A DNA stretch of 10,441 nt from Chromera velia (GCA_018398765.1 JAHBMJ010003393.1:1069-11509); one strand, 5' to 3'; shown: positions 1 through 7,346, counted from the stretch's first letter. The notes: generated by a model from the letters alone, not told the origin. Program-made: numbers and translations.

Positions 1-162
1 GGACTGGGGTTGATGGGGGCAAGGAGGCATTTCCTGCCCCGAGTGGAGGCCTCTCGGTGGGTAGCGACTCAGGGAGTAGCAAAAACTCGGGGGAGCGCGA
101 GAATATGTAGTGGGGGGGAGGAAGAAGTCGGGGGGGCAGGTTTGGAGTGGAAGCTGAAGGCG
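1..162. other. G-rich left edge, no supported gene
   Basis: This stretch is G-rich and partly low complexity, with several G runs. A plus-strand frame is open from about position 10 to 402, but it has no recognisable domain and no coding-like codon bias. I see nothing in it that I can support as a gene. Confidence 0.4.
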
Positions 163-377
163 TCAGTCTTGTCCCGTCTCTGCTTGAACGTGGACGTCTG
201 CAACCAACACATTGGGTCGAGGCCTGCTCCGAGGTTTCATGAGGAGGGCAGCCACGAGTTGACGGGTGAGGATGTTGATCAGGGGGCGGACTCTGGAACA
301 AGAGCGCAGGTGGTCTTGGATGAGCAGGAACTGCCTGACTGGCGAGATGTTGTGACGAGACGGGTCCGTCGTGAAGC
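163..377 (-). CDS. possible last exon of a minus-strand gene (unrecognised)
   Basis: Read on the minus strand, an open frame enters after a CAG at 380-378 and ends at TGA 165-163, giving about 71 residues. Codon third positions are strongly biased to C, as expected of coding DNA here, and the text is protein-like: an amphipathic stretch around FLLIQDHLRSCSRVRPLINI followed by LTRQLVAALLMKP. That pattern is faintly like RIIa/Dpy-30-type helices, but this is only an impression. Against it, the minus-strand sequence just upstream is purine-rich and lacks a polypyrimidine tract, so the acceptor is weak. A plus-strand exon in the same place is possible but has poorer codon bias. Confidence 0.25.
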
Positions 378-854
378 CTGCCTGTTGTCTTCCCAGCCCT
401 AGTCCCAGCCTTGCGTGCTCCTCGATTCCTGTGCTCACTCGCCCAAGCTGTTCTTCCCCTGCCCGTTCTTCTGTCCTGGACCTCAAGCTCAGAGACCTCC
501 CTACTCTTTGCAGTTCTTTCTGCTCCCTGCTACCCCTTCTGCCCGTTGGGTTCTTTCCTCCCTCCCCGCCTTTTGCCCCCCCCTTTCGATTTGTCTGCTC
601 CTTTCTGACCGTCCTCACCCTTCCAGGTCCTTCCACAGCTCCTGCCCTGAGCAACTCTGAATCCCTTTGGTTCGTAGTCTTCTTTCCGATCGACCTCCAA
701 GCACCTCTACGTGTGGTGCCCTGTTCTTCTGCCCTTCCCTCCCTCCATGTCCCCTCCCCTTCTGCGCTTATCTCCCGTGGTTCCTTCTTCCCCCCTGTGG
801 TTCGGTCCCTCACCCCCCTTCTGTCTCTGCTTGCGTCCTCGGTCCAACCATGCA
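378..854 (+). other. pyrimidine-rich non-coding DNA, probably intron
   Basis: On the plus strand this is almost pure C and T with CCCT and TTCC words. Frames on both strands stay open only because the bias removes stop codons; none has a domain or normal amino-acid composition. It most likely belongs to the intron or upstream region preceding the exon at 1467. Confidence 0.5.
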
Positions 855-1327
855 TGCCCTTCGTTTCCCCCCTGCCGTTCTGTCCTCACCTCTTGTCCCT
901 GTTTTTCTGCCCTTCGTTCCCCCCTGCTGTTCTGTCCTCACCTCTTGCCTCCTGTTTCTCTGCCCTTCGTTCCCTCCTGCCGTTCTGTCCTCCCCTCTTG
1001 CCCCCTGTTTCTCTTCCAGCCATGCCCTTCGTTCCCCCCTGCCGTTCTGTCCTCCCCTCTTGCCTCCTGTTTCTCTGCCCTTCGTTCCCCCCAGCCGTTC
1101 TGTCCTCACCTCTTGCCCCCTGTTTCTCTTCCAGCCCTGCCCTTCGTTCCCCCCGGCCGTTCTGTTGCCCCCTGTTTCTCTTCCAGCCCTGCCCTTCGTT
1201 CTCCTCTACCGTTCTGTTGCCTCCTGTTTCTCTTCCAGCCCCGCCCCTCGTTCCCCCCTGCCATTCTGTCCTCACCTCTTGCCTCCTATGCCCTTCGTTC
1301 CCATCGTCCGTTCTGTCCTCACCTAGC
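855..1327 (+). repeat. minisatellite, about nine copies of a 52-62 bp unit
   Basis: The unit runs roughly CCTCACCTCTTGCCTCCTG, TTTCTCTGCCCTTCGTTCC, CCCCTGCCGTTCTGT. The word TTCTGT closes each copy and occurs about nine times. Units come in two main lengths, about 52-53 and 62 bp, differing by a roughly 10-bp block TTCCAGCC(A/C)(T/C). The long units therefore carry TTTCTCTTCCAG, a perfect-looking splice acceptor. No unit contains a stop codon in any plus-strand frame, which produces several overlapping long open frames that I consider artefacts. The array ends about 140 bp before the exon at 1467, so it probably sits in the preceding intron. Confidence 0.85.
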
Positions 1328-1466
1328 TCTTGCGCCCCCTTCGCAGTTCCGTCCTGTCCTTACCTCTTGGGACCTCCGTAGCTGATCACTGCCTTCCCCA
1401 CTTCTTCTTGTGTCCCTCGAGCTGGGTCCAAAGGCCAAATCATTTCTTCCCCTCCCTTTCCTGCAG

Positions 1467-1540
1467 GTGCCTGGAGGGATCTCGGGAGGACCTTTAACCT
1501 GCCCAACCTGGGACACCTGTCTGCAGCCCAGCGAGAAGTG
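1467..1540 (+). CDS. exon, long module 1
   Basis: Acceptor CCTTTCCTGCAG is followed by 2 nt completing a codon and 24 codons. The translation begins AWRDLGRTFNLPNLG and ends AAQREV before donor GTGGGT. It shares the pattern W-x2-LG-x-TF-x-L-x-N-x-G with the exon at 2528. Confidence 0.6.
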
Positions 1541-4500
1541 GTGGGTCACGCGTGTCCGGCCTGTCGACGCGTTTCCTCCGTTGGTAGACTGACGTCTTTC
1601 TCCCTCTGTGTGCAGCCTCTCGAGACTCCCATCGCCCCACGGGAAGTCGACCGGGACGCTTCTCCTTCTGCAGGTACGTCTCCGATGGATGTTTTTGTCG
1701 CTTTTTGGTTTTCTGCCTGGCCAGGCAGGTCTCTCAGTTCACCTTTTCATCGGTTCGAGTTGACGCTGCAGTTCCCTTTCTTTCGGAGTGTCACCATCCG
1801 AAAAAGAAGCGTCATCCGGCTGTCACCACCATTTGAAGGTGAAAGCAGGGAATCGGTGACAGTGGTGACAGTTGTGACATCGTTTCCAAAAACTTTTCTT
1901 TTCTATACAGCCCCCTATCTTCTTTTCTCTACATACTTTTTCTAAAAAGGTGTCACAAGTGTCACCGATGAGGTGCTTTCACCTTCTTGGGTTGGTGACA
2001 CTTCGGTTCGAAGACCGTCACCCACGGTTGGAAGTGTCACCTCTTCTCTCTTGCCTCTCTGTTTGGCCTCTTTATCAGGCTCGAGCCTTCGAGCTCCTTC
2101 TCATTTCTTCTGCCTTGTCTGTCTGCCTTCTCCAACGGTCTTGCGGCGGCAGGAGCCCTTCCTTCCTCTTCCTTCCGGGCCTCCTGCCGCCCTCCTTCTC
2201 CCTCACCTCCTCCTTCTCCCCACTTCTCTTCTCCTCTTCCTGCTGTCCGCCTGGCAGTGCTCCTGCTCTTCTCCTGTTGCGATCCTGGACTGCTCATGTC
2301 CCTCCTTCTTCCGTTTTCTGTGGCCCTGGGCTCTCTTCTGTTCTGTCTGGTCCTTTCCGCTCTTTCTCTTCTTTCGTCCTGTCTGCTCTTTTTCCCGCCC
2401 TTTAGCTGCCTCTAGCGATGCCCGCTTCTCGCACCTTTTCCTTTAGGGGAACGTGTGTTTCTTCTCTCCCTGGCCCTTTACTTTCTTCTCAGCGCGTGTG
2501 GACTTTGTTTTTGTGTCCTTGATGCAGGCCGATGGGAACATCTTGGAGAGACCTTTGCCCTGCAGAACATGGGGCCGAAGGACGAAGTCTGCCCCTACCT
2601 GTTCGCAACCCTACGACAAGAGGTGAGCCAGGCGTGCCAGGACCGTTTTTCTGTCCCATCTTTGTTCGCGTGTCTCCCCCCCGCCCTTGCGTGTCTCTAT
2701 TCTTTTGCCCCCCCTTGGTACCCTGCGTGCAGCCTCTAGCCATTTCGGTCGCTCTCTTGGAATCCGATGGCCACGCGAGTCCTGCAGGTGGGTCTGCATG
2801 CCAGCCGTCCCGCCCTCCTTCGGCCTTGGCTTTTTGTCCCCCTCTCTGCTTTTCCCCCTCCTTTGGCCCTCTCTAGCTACCTGCAATGCTGTCTGTCCCT
2901 CCCCCCTGACCTGCTTGCCGGTTTCGTGAGCTTGTGTACCCATACCGCTTTCTCTTGTGTGCTGGCCGTCCCTTGCAGGTCCCCGCGGGCGTCTTGATAG
3001 AAGCCCCGTGGGGAGGAAGGTGGCCGAGTCGAGCCTGGGGCCCAAGGGGGCAGCCTGGGAGCTTTTTCAAGTGGTGAGTGGAGTGTGCCTGCCCTGATGG
3101 TCTCAGGTTCTGCTGACTCGTTCCAAGCAAGACCTGCGCCACCGTCTGTGTGTGTGTGTGCAGGCTCTCCACACCTCCACTCTGCTGCCGGACGACCGGG
3201 ACTCTGCCAGAGGCAATTCGATTCCTCCCACAGGTGCGTCTGTTTTCCTTCTTTTTTGTTGTCTGGGCTGCCTGCTCACTTCTGTTGCTCTGACTGATGC
3301 CCTTGCGTTTCTCGTTGGGACTCTTCGTCAGCCTGATCTGGACTGATCGGTTTTTCCTCTAGCTTCATACTGTTCCGTTGGCCAGAAGCCTCTTTGTGCA
3401 TCCGCCCTGGTCCCTACCGGCTGACCGACGTTCTATGCTGTCGACTTTGGCTCCTTGCTTCTGTGAATTCGTAACGTTTTTTTTTCTCTGAACTGCCTGC
3501 CAGTTGTCACCGCTTTACTCACTTAGCACCATCTCGGATTTCCCTGCCGCTCTCTTCCCATTTGCCGAGGGTCCTTTTTTCGGGCCTTTTCCAATGTTTC
3601 TCGAATCGCGATTTCATCATGTCACCTCGCGCTTTTTGGTTCAAATGCAGAATGGACCCTTTCTCGTGAGGCAAGAAATCGGCTTGTGCACGCGTACAAT
3701 GGGAATGCTTGGCAGGGTCTTGATGTGGAGTATCGTCAGTGGCTCATCTCGCGCGGGTTTGACGAAGCTGGGTTCAACGACTCCAGCATACAAAACAAGA
3801 TTGCCCTGAGTGACCAGTACAACGCCTTCCGGACCGCAACTGCAGGTGGGTCATCCGGTTCCCTTTTTGTTGTGTAGCTGCCCGGCAAAGCTTCTTCCTT
3901 TTTTTCTCGACTGTTGCGTGGCTTTCCCGGCAGCCCGTCCATGCAAGGCACCCCCTGAACGTCGTTGTGAGCCGTCGCCTCTGCTACTGTCGCCTGACAT
4001 CTTGTCTCCTAAATGACGCTCTTCTGTTGTCTGCTTGGCTGACCTCCTAAACCGTCAGGCAGGCCTTCGTTCCTCGGCTCTGTGTCTCTTTTCGTGTGCC
4101 GTCCGTGGCCGTCAGGGACTTCGGTTCTCTGGTTTTCGCTGAGTCGCGCGTGACTCGTCTGGCTCAAACTGGCTCTTTCCTTTCCCGGTCTTTTTCTTTT
4201 TCCGTCGCGACCTCGCCCGCACGAAAAATTCTCCATCCTACATTCGGCATCTCCATCTCTTTAGATTGACATGCGCGTGCCGTGTGTGACTCGTTGGTCG
4301 GGTGTGTCGTGATGGATGGAACGGTCAAACAGCGTGCGCGCGTGCGTGAGAGCGTGTGTGCCTGTGTCAAGAGGCTTGGTCTTGGTCTGTCGAGCTTTGA
4401 GTGTCTGCGGGCCTTTCCCGTTTTCTCCAGCATGCGTTCGACGTCGCCAGATGGAAGTGCGCGAGTGCTCTGTGTGTGTGAGTGGCTGGCTATGTGAGAC

Positions 4501-5330
4501 GCATGAGCGCAGTGTCCGCGGGCTCCCCCCCCCCTTTCTTTTTCTCGTCGCCCGAACAAAAATTCTCCACCATATATTCGGCACCTCCATCTCTTTAAAT
4601 TGACGTCCGAATGTTGTGTGTGACTGTTGTCCAGCTGTTCGGTGATGGGTGCATGGATGGAATCGTCAGGCAGCCTGAGCATGCGAGCCGTGAGAGAAGT
4701 GCGTGTGTGCCCGTATTGAGAGGTCTGGTCTCGGGTTTACGTGGTCTGCCGAGCGTCGAGTGTCTGCGCGCCTTCCCCTTCTTTTATTCTCAGTATGTGT
4801 TGGTCGCCCAGTTGTTCAGCCAATTGGTCGTCAGCCAGTAGTCACTGACACATCTACAAAGTGATGGAGTCGTCGATTCTTTCTTGTTGGGTTACGCGAC
4901 GTGTATGTGCGTGTCCTGTGCGTGAATTTCTGCTGGCAGGCTCTCTCTTGATTTTCACTCTGTAACCCTTTCTGATGTGCGTGCCAGGACAGATTCAGAA
5001 GAGAGCAGCGAGGATGAAGAGGACCACCAGGACGATAGCGGAGAAAACCCGATGTGGAAAATCCCCTTCACCTGGATCTTCGTCGGCCTTGGCGCGATCC
5101 TCATTCTCTATGCCAGCTTGCCAGGTCAACCCGACGGGCATGATCGGAGCGGCTGGCTCACTCTTGGAGTCGTTTGGGTTGCGAGTCTCAAAGACTTCTT
5201 CATCGACTCCGAAATCCGCAAATTCTATAGCCAGAAGCTCAAAAATTGCTGTGAGAGAAGGGGATTCTGCAAATGTCTCTTCTACTTTGCCTGTGTCTTT
5301 TTCGGCGGGACCGAAGGAGGCTCTGCTTGA
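1467..5330 (+). CDS. multi-exon gene, 3' part, repeated exon modules and membrane-type C-terminus
   Basis: I infer eight exons: 1467-1540, 1616-1673, 2528-2622, 2733-2787, 2979-3073, 3164-3233, 3651-3845 and 4993-5330. All donors are GT (GTGGGT, GTACGT, GTGAGC, GTGAGT, GTGCGT) and acceptors end in CAG after mostly pyrimidine-rich tracts. Phases agree at every junction: long exons enter in phase 1 and leave in phase 0, short exons enter in phase 0 and leave in phase 1, the 3651 exon is 1-1, and the last enters in phase 1. The first exon needs an upstream donor, which I could not place, so the 5' end is missing. The joined product is about 300 residues with no family I recognise. Its end is acidic, then hydrophobic, suggesting a membrane-anchored protein. 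Function is unknown; splice sites are predicted by eye. Confidence 0.6.
1616..1673 (+). CDS. exon, short module 1
   Basis: This 58-nt exon starts after CTCTGTGTGCAG and ends TCTGCAG before GTACGT. It reads PLETPIAPREVDRDASPSA plus one base. It resembles the exons at 2733 and 3164 in size, phase, the opening bases CCTCT or GCTCT, and the closing (A/T)SP-A-G or PPT-G. Confidence 0.6.
1674..2527 (+). other. intron with fold-back element and pyrimidine-rich tail
   Basis: This 854-bp intron separates a short-module exon from the next long-module exon. Its first half holds the GTGACA-rich inverted repeat listed separately. About 2044-2450 is a C/T-rich tract whose open frames are bias artefacts. 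No additional exon is convincing. Confidence 0.5.
1786..2043. repeat. imperfect inverted repeat (fold-back, MITE-like) rich in GTGACA/TGTCAC
   Basis: The left arm (about 1786-1883) and the reverse complement of the right arm (about 1949-2043) share TGTCACC(A)ACC, then GAAGGTGAAAGCA, then ATCGGTGACA and TTGTGACA in the same order with small gaps. The spacer of about 65 bp is AT/pyrimidine-rich (TTTTCTTTTC, TACTTTTTC). Ten or so TGTCAC or GTGACA words occur in 260 bp. The structure would fold into a long hairpin and resembles a non-autonomous DNA transposon lying in an intron. I see no clear target duplication. Confidence 0.7.
2528..2622 (+). CDS. exon, long module 2
   Basis: Acceptor TTGATGCAG and donor GTGAGC bound 95 nt. 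The translation opens RWEHLGETFALQNMG and ends LFATLRQE. Its first 14 codons align with those of the 1467 exon without gaps at both DNA and protein level. Confidence 0.65.
2733..2787 (+). CDS. exon, short module 2
   Basis: This 55-nt exon lies between GCGTGCAG and donor GTGGGT and reads PLAISVALLESDGHASPA plus one base. It is the closest relative of the 1616 exon: both start CCTCT and end with an ASP(S)AG-type junction. Confidence 0.6.
2979..3073 (+). CDS. exon, long module 3
   Basis: Acceptor CGTCCCTTGCAG and donor GTGAGT bound 95 nt, the same length and phase as the 2528 exon. Only the phase-1 frame is open; it contains VGRKVAESSLGPKGAAWELF. Sequence similarity to the other long modules is weak, so homology rests on position, length and phase. 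Confidence 0.5.
3164..3233 (+). CDS. exon, short module 3
   Basis: A (TG)n run merges into the acceptor GTGTGTGTGCAG. The 70-nt exon reads ALHTSTLLPDDRDSARGNSI and ends CCCACAG before GTGCGT. The DRD(S/A) motif and the phase 0-to-1 layout match the 1616 exon. Confidence 0.55.
3651..3845 (+). CDS. exon, large module with WTLSREARNRLVHAYNG
   Basis: Acceptor GGTTCAAATGCAG and donor CAG|GTGGGT bound 195 nt. The translation is strongly protein-like: it starts EWTLSREARNRLVHAYNGN, continues through a YRQWLISRGFDEAGF segment and ends QYNAFRTATA. It is the best-supported exon of the gene because of its composition and lack of stops. It enters in phase 1 like the long modules and leaves in phase 1 like the short ones, so it could be a fused long+short pair whose intron was lost. 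The WT-E...R-L pattern is loosely SANT/Myb-like, but too short and divergent for me to claim that domain. Confidence 0.7.
3846..4992 (+). other. 1.15-kb intron with diverged duplication
   Basis: This intron lies between the 3651 exon and the terminal exon. It carries the direct duplication listed separately and many (TG)n/(CG)n-like words. A possible alternative terminal exon begins after CCCGGCAG at 3933, in phase 1, and would stop at TGA 4012-4014; I regard it as unproven. Confidence 0.45.
4191..4812 (+). repeat. two diverged direct copies, spacing 334 bp
   Basis: Copy 1 is about 4191-4451 and copy 2 about 4535-4812. Both start with TTTCTTTTTC and then share AAAAATTCTCCA, ATTCGGCA, CTCCATCTCTTTA and ATTGACNT. 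Next come TGTGTGTGACT, GATGGATGGAA or CATGGATGGAA, and GAGTGTCTGCG(G/C)GCCTT. The shared word ATTCTCCA recurs exactly 334 bp apart. An 83-bp GT-rich spacer separates them. I see no terminal repeats or coding signal, so this is probably an intronic segmental duplication or two copies of a small dispersed repeat. Confidence 0.8.
4993..5330 (+). CDS. terminal exon: acidic linker then hydrophobic, membrane-type segments
   Basis: The exon follows GTGCCAGGACAG, enters in phase 1 and ends at TGA 5328-5330, giving 111 codons before the stop. It opens with an acidic stretch (SEESSEDEEDHQDD). Next comes a probable transmembrane helix (MWKIPFTWIFVGLGAILILY), then a second hydrophobic segment (GWLTLGVVWVASL), a basic/Cys part (KLKNCCERRGFCKC) and a third hydrophobic run (LFYFACVFFGG). 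I therefore expect a membrane protein with the acidic part on one side. An acceptor 4 nt earlier is also phase 1 but opens a less protein-like frame that ends at 5385. Confidence 0.65.
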
Positions 5331-5639
5331 AAACCCGCTCCGCCGGCGCGGGCTGCCTTCGAGATCGATGCAGGAAGGAAGCTAAAGATGCAGACTGAGC
5401 GTTTTTTTGCATCACCAACCTGCTTTTATTCAGTGCGCATGCAGTCAGAGACCCGGTGCAGAGATGTGCGAAGGAAACATTCCATTTGGCAAACGTAGCA
5501 TAGACTCATGTTCATATTATGAGATGACCACTCATTCATCACGTAAAGGTATCTTTGTGGTAAAAATAAAATAATGGCGTATTTAAATGTTTCAAAAAAC
5601 TGTTTTATAGTAATTTTAAATTCAAAAAAAACAATAAAT
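5331..5639. other. 3' flank of host gene and transition to AT-rich DNA
   Basis: GC-rich sequence with GCCGGCGCGGGC continues to about 5390, then composition drops sharply after GAGCGTTTTTTTGCATC. AATAAA-type words (AAAATAAAATAA at about 5562-5573, ACAATAAATA at about 5630) could serve as polyadenylation signals, but they lie in the AT-rich part and may not belong to the gene. No other feature is seen. Confidence 0.4.
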
Positions 5640-6154
5640 ATGCTGATTTTGCATAAAAGTTTTCCTTTACTTGTCCGAGCGTTCATTGCCGACTTCCTAG
5701 GCCGTCACTGCCCGACAAGCAGTCTAGTTATCCCTTTGCACCTTGTGTCGTTTGTGACTGCTAGCATGCAGGTGATCGAGGCTTCAGCGAGCTTACTTGA
5801 TGCGCTAGATGAAAGTTTACTAGATCATGATGTATCGGCAAACCTCTTGCAGCCTGAGCCTGTTCCTCCTACGGTACTAGAACGTGGCTTTCAAGCTATG
5901 GGCATTCTTCACTGTGTTTCTACGCTAGTATACGTAAGTAGATGGTGGTTATGGGCTCTCCAAGCTCCAAGTGTGGTCTATCGCCGCTTGTCCCCTTCCG
6001 CTGTCCCTTTTCAATATGAACGGCTTCTTGAGCGTATTACCGAGTCCCGCCTGGAGGTCCGTATACAAACTGCAGTCCTAATGCAGCTTTTAAAAAATCT
6101 TGACTTTGATACTATTGCCCCGCTTGCACCTCCTTTAATATTAGCACAACTTTG

Positions 6155-6165
6155 TAGCCTTCGAG
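6155..6165 (+). repeat. left copy of 11-bp target site duplication
   Basis: TAGCCTTCGAG is identical to 6408-6418. Neither copy extends further, since flanking bases differ on both sides. Confidence 0.9.
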
Positions 6166-6407
6166 CTAGCCGCCGGCTAGAGAAAAAAAAGAAGAAAAAA
6201 AATAAGCGATTTGAGGAGATCTTTTTTTTTTTTTCTTTTTTTTTTACTTTTCAACCCTGAATAACACTTAGCAACAGTTGTGCAACACATAAACAACACT
6301 TGTACAACACTTGAACAACCGTTGTATGACTGATACAGAAAAAAAAAGGAAAAAAAATAAAGGGTTTGGGGGGATCTTTTTTTTTTTTTTTTCCTCTAGC
6401 CGGCGCC
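6166..6407. mobile_element. 242-bp MITE-like element with 11-bp target duplication (Mutator-like by size)
   Basis: TAGCCTTCGAG occurs exactly at 6155-6165 and again at 6408-6418, flanking the element. Its ends are inverted repeats: left GCCGCCGGCTAGAG followed by A-tracts, right T-tracts followed by CTCTAGCCGGCGCC. The left end has three extra bases (CTA). Inside are two related blocks (about 6180-6234 and 6338-6393) and a central CAACA-rich core. No transposase is encoded. Target duplications of 9-11 bp are typical of Mutator-like elements, so a non-autonomous MULE is the best guess. Element plus one duplication is 253 bp, which shifts the host frame; removing it restores an open frame. Confidence 0.85.
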
Positions 6408-6418
6408 TAGCCTTCGAG
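6408..6418 (+). repeat. right copy of 11-bp target site duplication
   Basis: This copy is identical to 6155-6165. Coding text resumes directly after it with GAACGCACGCGC. Confidence 0.9.
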
Positions 6419-7144
6419 AACGCACGCGCAATGCACACCGCATTTTTGAAATGGGGGGTACTCTAGAGTCTCTTTTACGAAAAAAAAAATGTTGATCTGC
6501 TCGCCTTTGATCGGCAGGTTACCCAGCATCTTCATCATTTGGCATCAAATATGCGGGATCGCGCAGCATGGCTAATTGCTTCTGCATCCCGCCTCTATGA
6601 TTAAAAAAAAAAACTATGCCTGCTGGTGGAGCTATTGCATGTCTAATCAATATGAACGGTGGACCGCCCCATTTTATATGCTCTAGAAAACCTGTTCTTA
6701 GTATCTCCTTCGCTCTTCAAAATCGGCAGTGCGTTAAAGAACCCAGACCGTAGACTAGACCAATATCACTTATGCTATCCATGGGGCTTTAACATCATTT
6801 GCATCCTAGTGTTTCCACCTCGGGTTACGCAAACGTGGCTGGATCATCTAGAACGGCTGCTCCTCAACTTATTCAACGACTATAAGCTCAAAAGCCTAGT
6901 ACAGATTTTTGAGTCCCATCAAGAATGGCTAATTAACGTTTCCCATACACATGTACTTGCAACGTTCCGGTCTTTCTATGACCAGGTCGTAAAACAGGTC
7001 TACCGAATCGACGCGTATCTACTATGGTCCGATACGCACTTCTCGCCTGATTATAACCTTTATACAGAGTCAACAATCTTGGATGAAGAGCATAAAATCC
7101 CAAAAAGCATTGTACTGACTCAAGAAGAGCTGAAAGCTAATTAA

Positions 7145-7346
7145 GCAGCACGGGAGCTGCAAAAAAAATGAGCAAACGAACAAGTCATGAAAATGAACGT
7201 TCAGGAATTACGCTGGGTTTCTGGCTTTGACTCGGTCCAAGCAAGCGGCGATCTTAGTCTGCCAGAGCAGGTTTCAAGTACAACCCCATCTTGGACTGCA
7301 GGGCTGGAATCCGCCGAGTCGTGATAGTCTAAGGTTTCAGAGGAAG
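7145..7346. other. spacer between two convergent broken genes
   Basis: The segment separates the stop of the GIY-YIG-like gene from the last stop of the minus-strand transposase fragment. A minus-strand frame runs open here (GKVASSETLDYHDSADSS and onward) and could be a frameshifted continuation of the transposase, but it shows no hAT motif. Otherwise nothing is seen. Confidence 0.35.

Larger units (their letters stand above)
5640..7144 (+). pseudogene. broken gene with C-terminal GIY-YIG/T5orf172-like nuclease domain
   Basis: The C-terminal part (6659-7144, TAA) holds ILYALEN, then LFKIGSALKNPDRRLDQY, then a hydrophobic strand FNIICILVF, then LDHLERLLLNLFNDY. This order matches the GIY-YIG fold of the T5orf172/MUG113 type: first Tyr, (K/Y)IG, Arg and a late Glu in LE. 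The N-terminal part (5640 or 5766 to 6165) is helical text without a domain I recognise, including SASLLDALDESLLDHD and FQYERLLERITESRLEVRIQ. The frame is broken four ways: the 242-bp insertion at 6166, one extra A in the run at 6480-6489, TAA at 6602, and TAA/TGA at 6644 and 6653. The start is ambiguous: ATG 5574, 5640 and 5766 are all in frame, and coding-like composition begins about 5670. Frequent CTA leucine codons set it apart from host exons. Confidence 0.55.

Noticed and set aside
163-1275. Long minus-strand frames rich in Arg, Gly, Glu (TAGGNEGQ-type repeats)
   Set aside because: These are the reverse complement of the same repeat. Only the 163-377 end looks coding and is listed separately.
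371-1385. Long overlapping plus-strand open frames rich in Pro, Ser, Cys, Leu and Phe
   Set aside because: They arise from a pyrimidine-rich minisatellite that contains no stop codons; all three frames are open over much of it and composition follows the DNA repeat, not a protein.
4164-4682. Minus-strand open frame with two copies of a PN-x-WRIF-like motif
   Set aside because: The motif repeats because the DNA is duplicated. The copies differ in frame context and no domain or coding bias is visible, so I treat it as intronic repeat.
6480-6660. Alternative genetic code (TAA/TAG read as Gln) to explain stops
   Set aside because: TGA also interrupts the same frame, and TAA, TAG and TGA end other frames normally, so decay is simpler.
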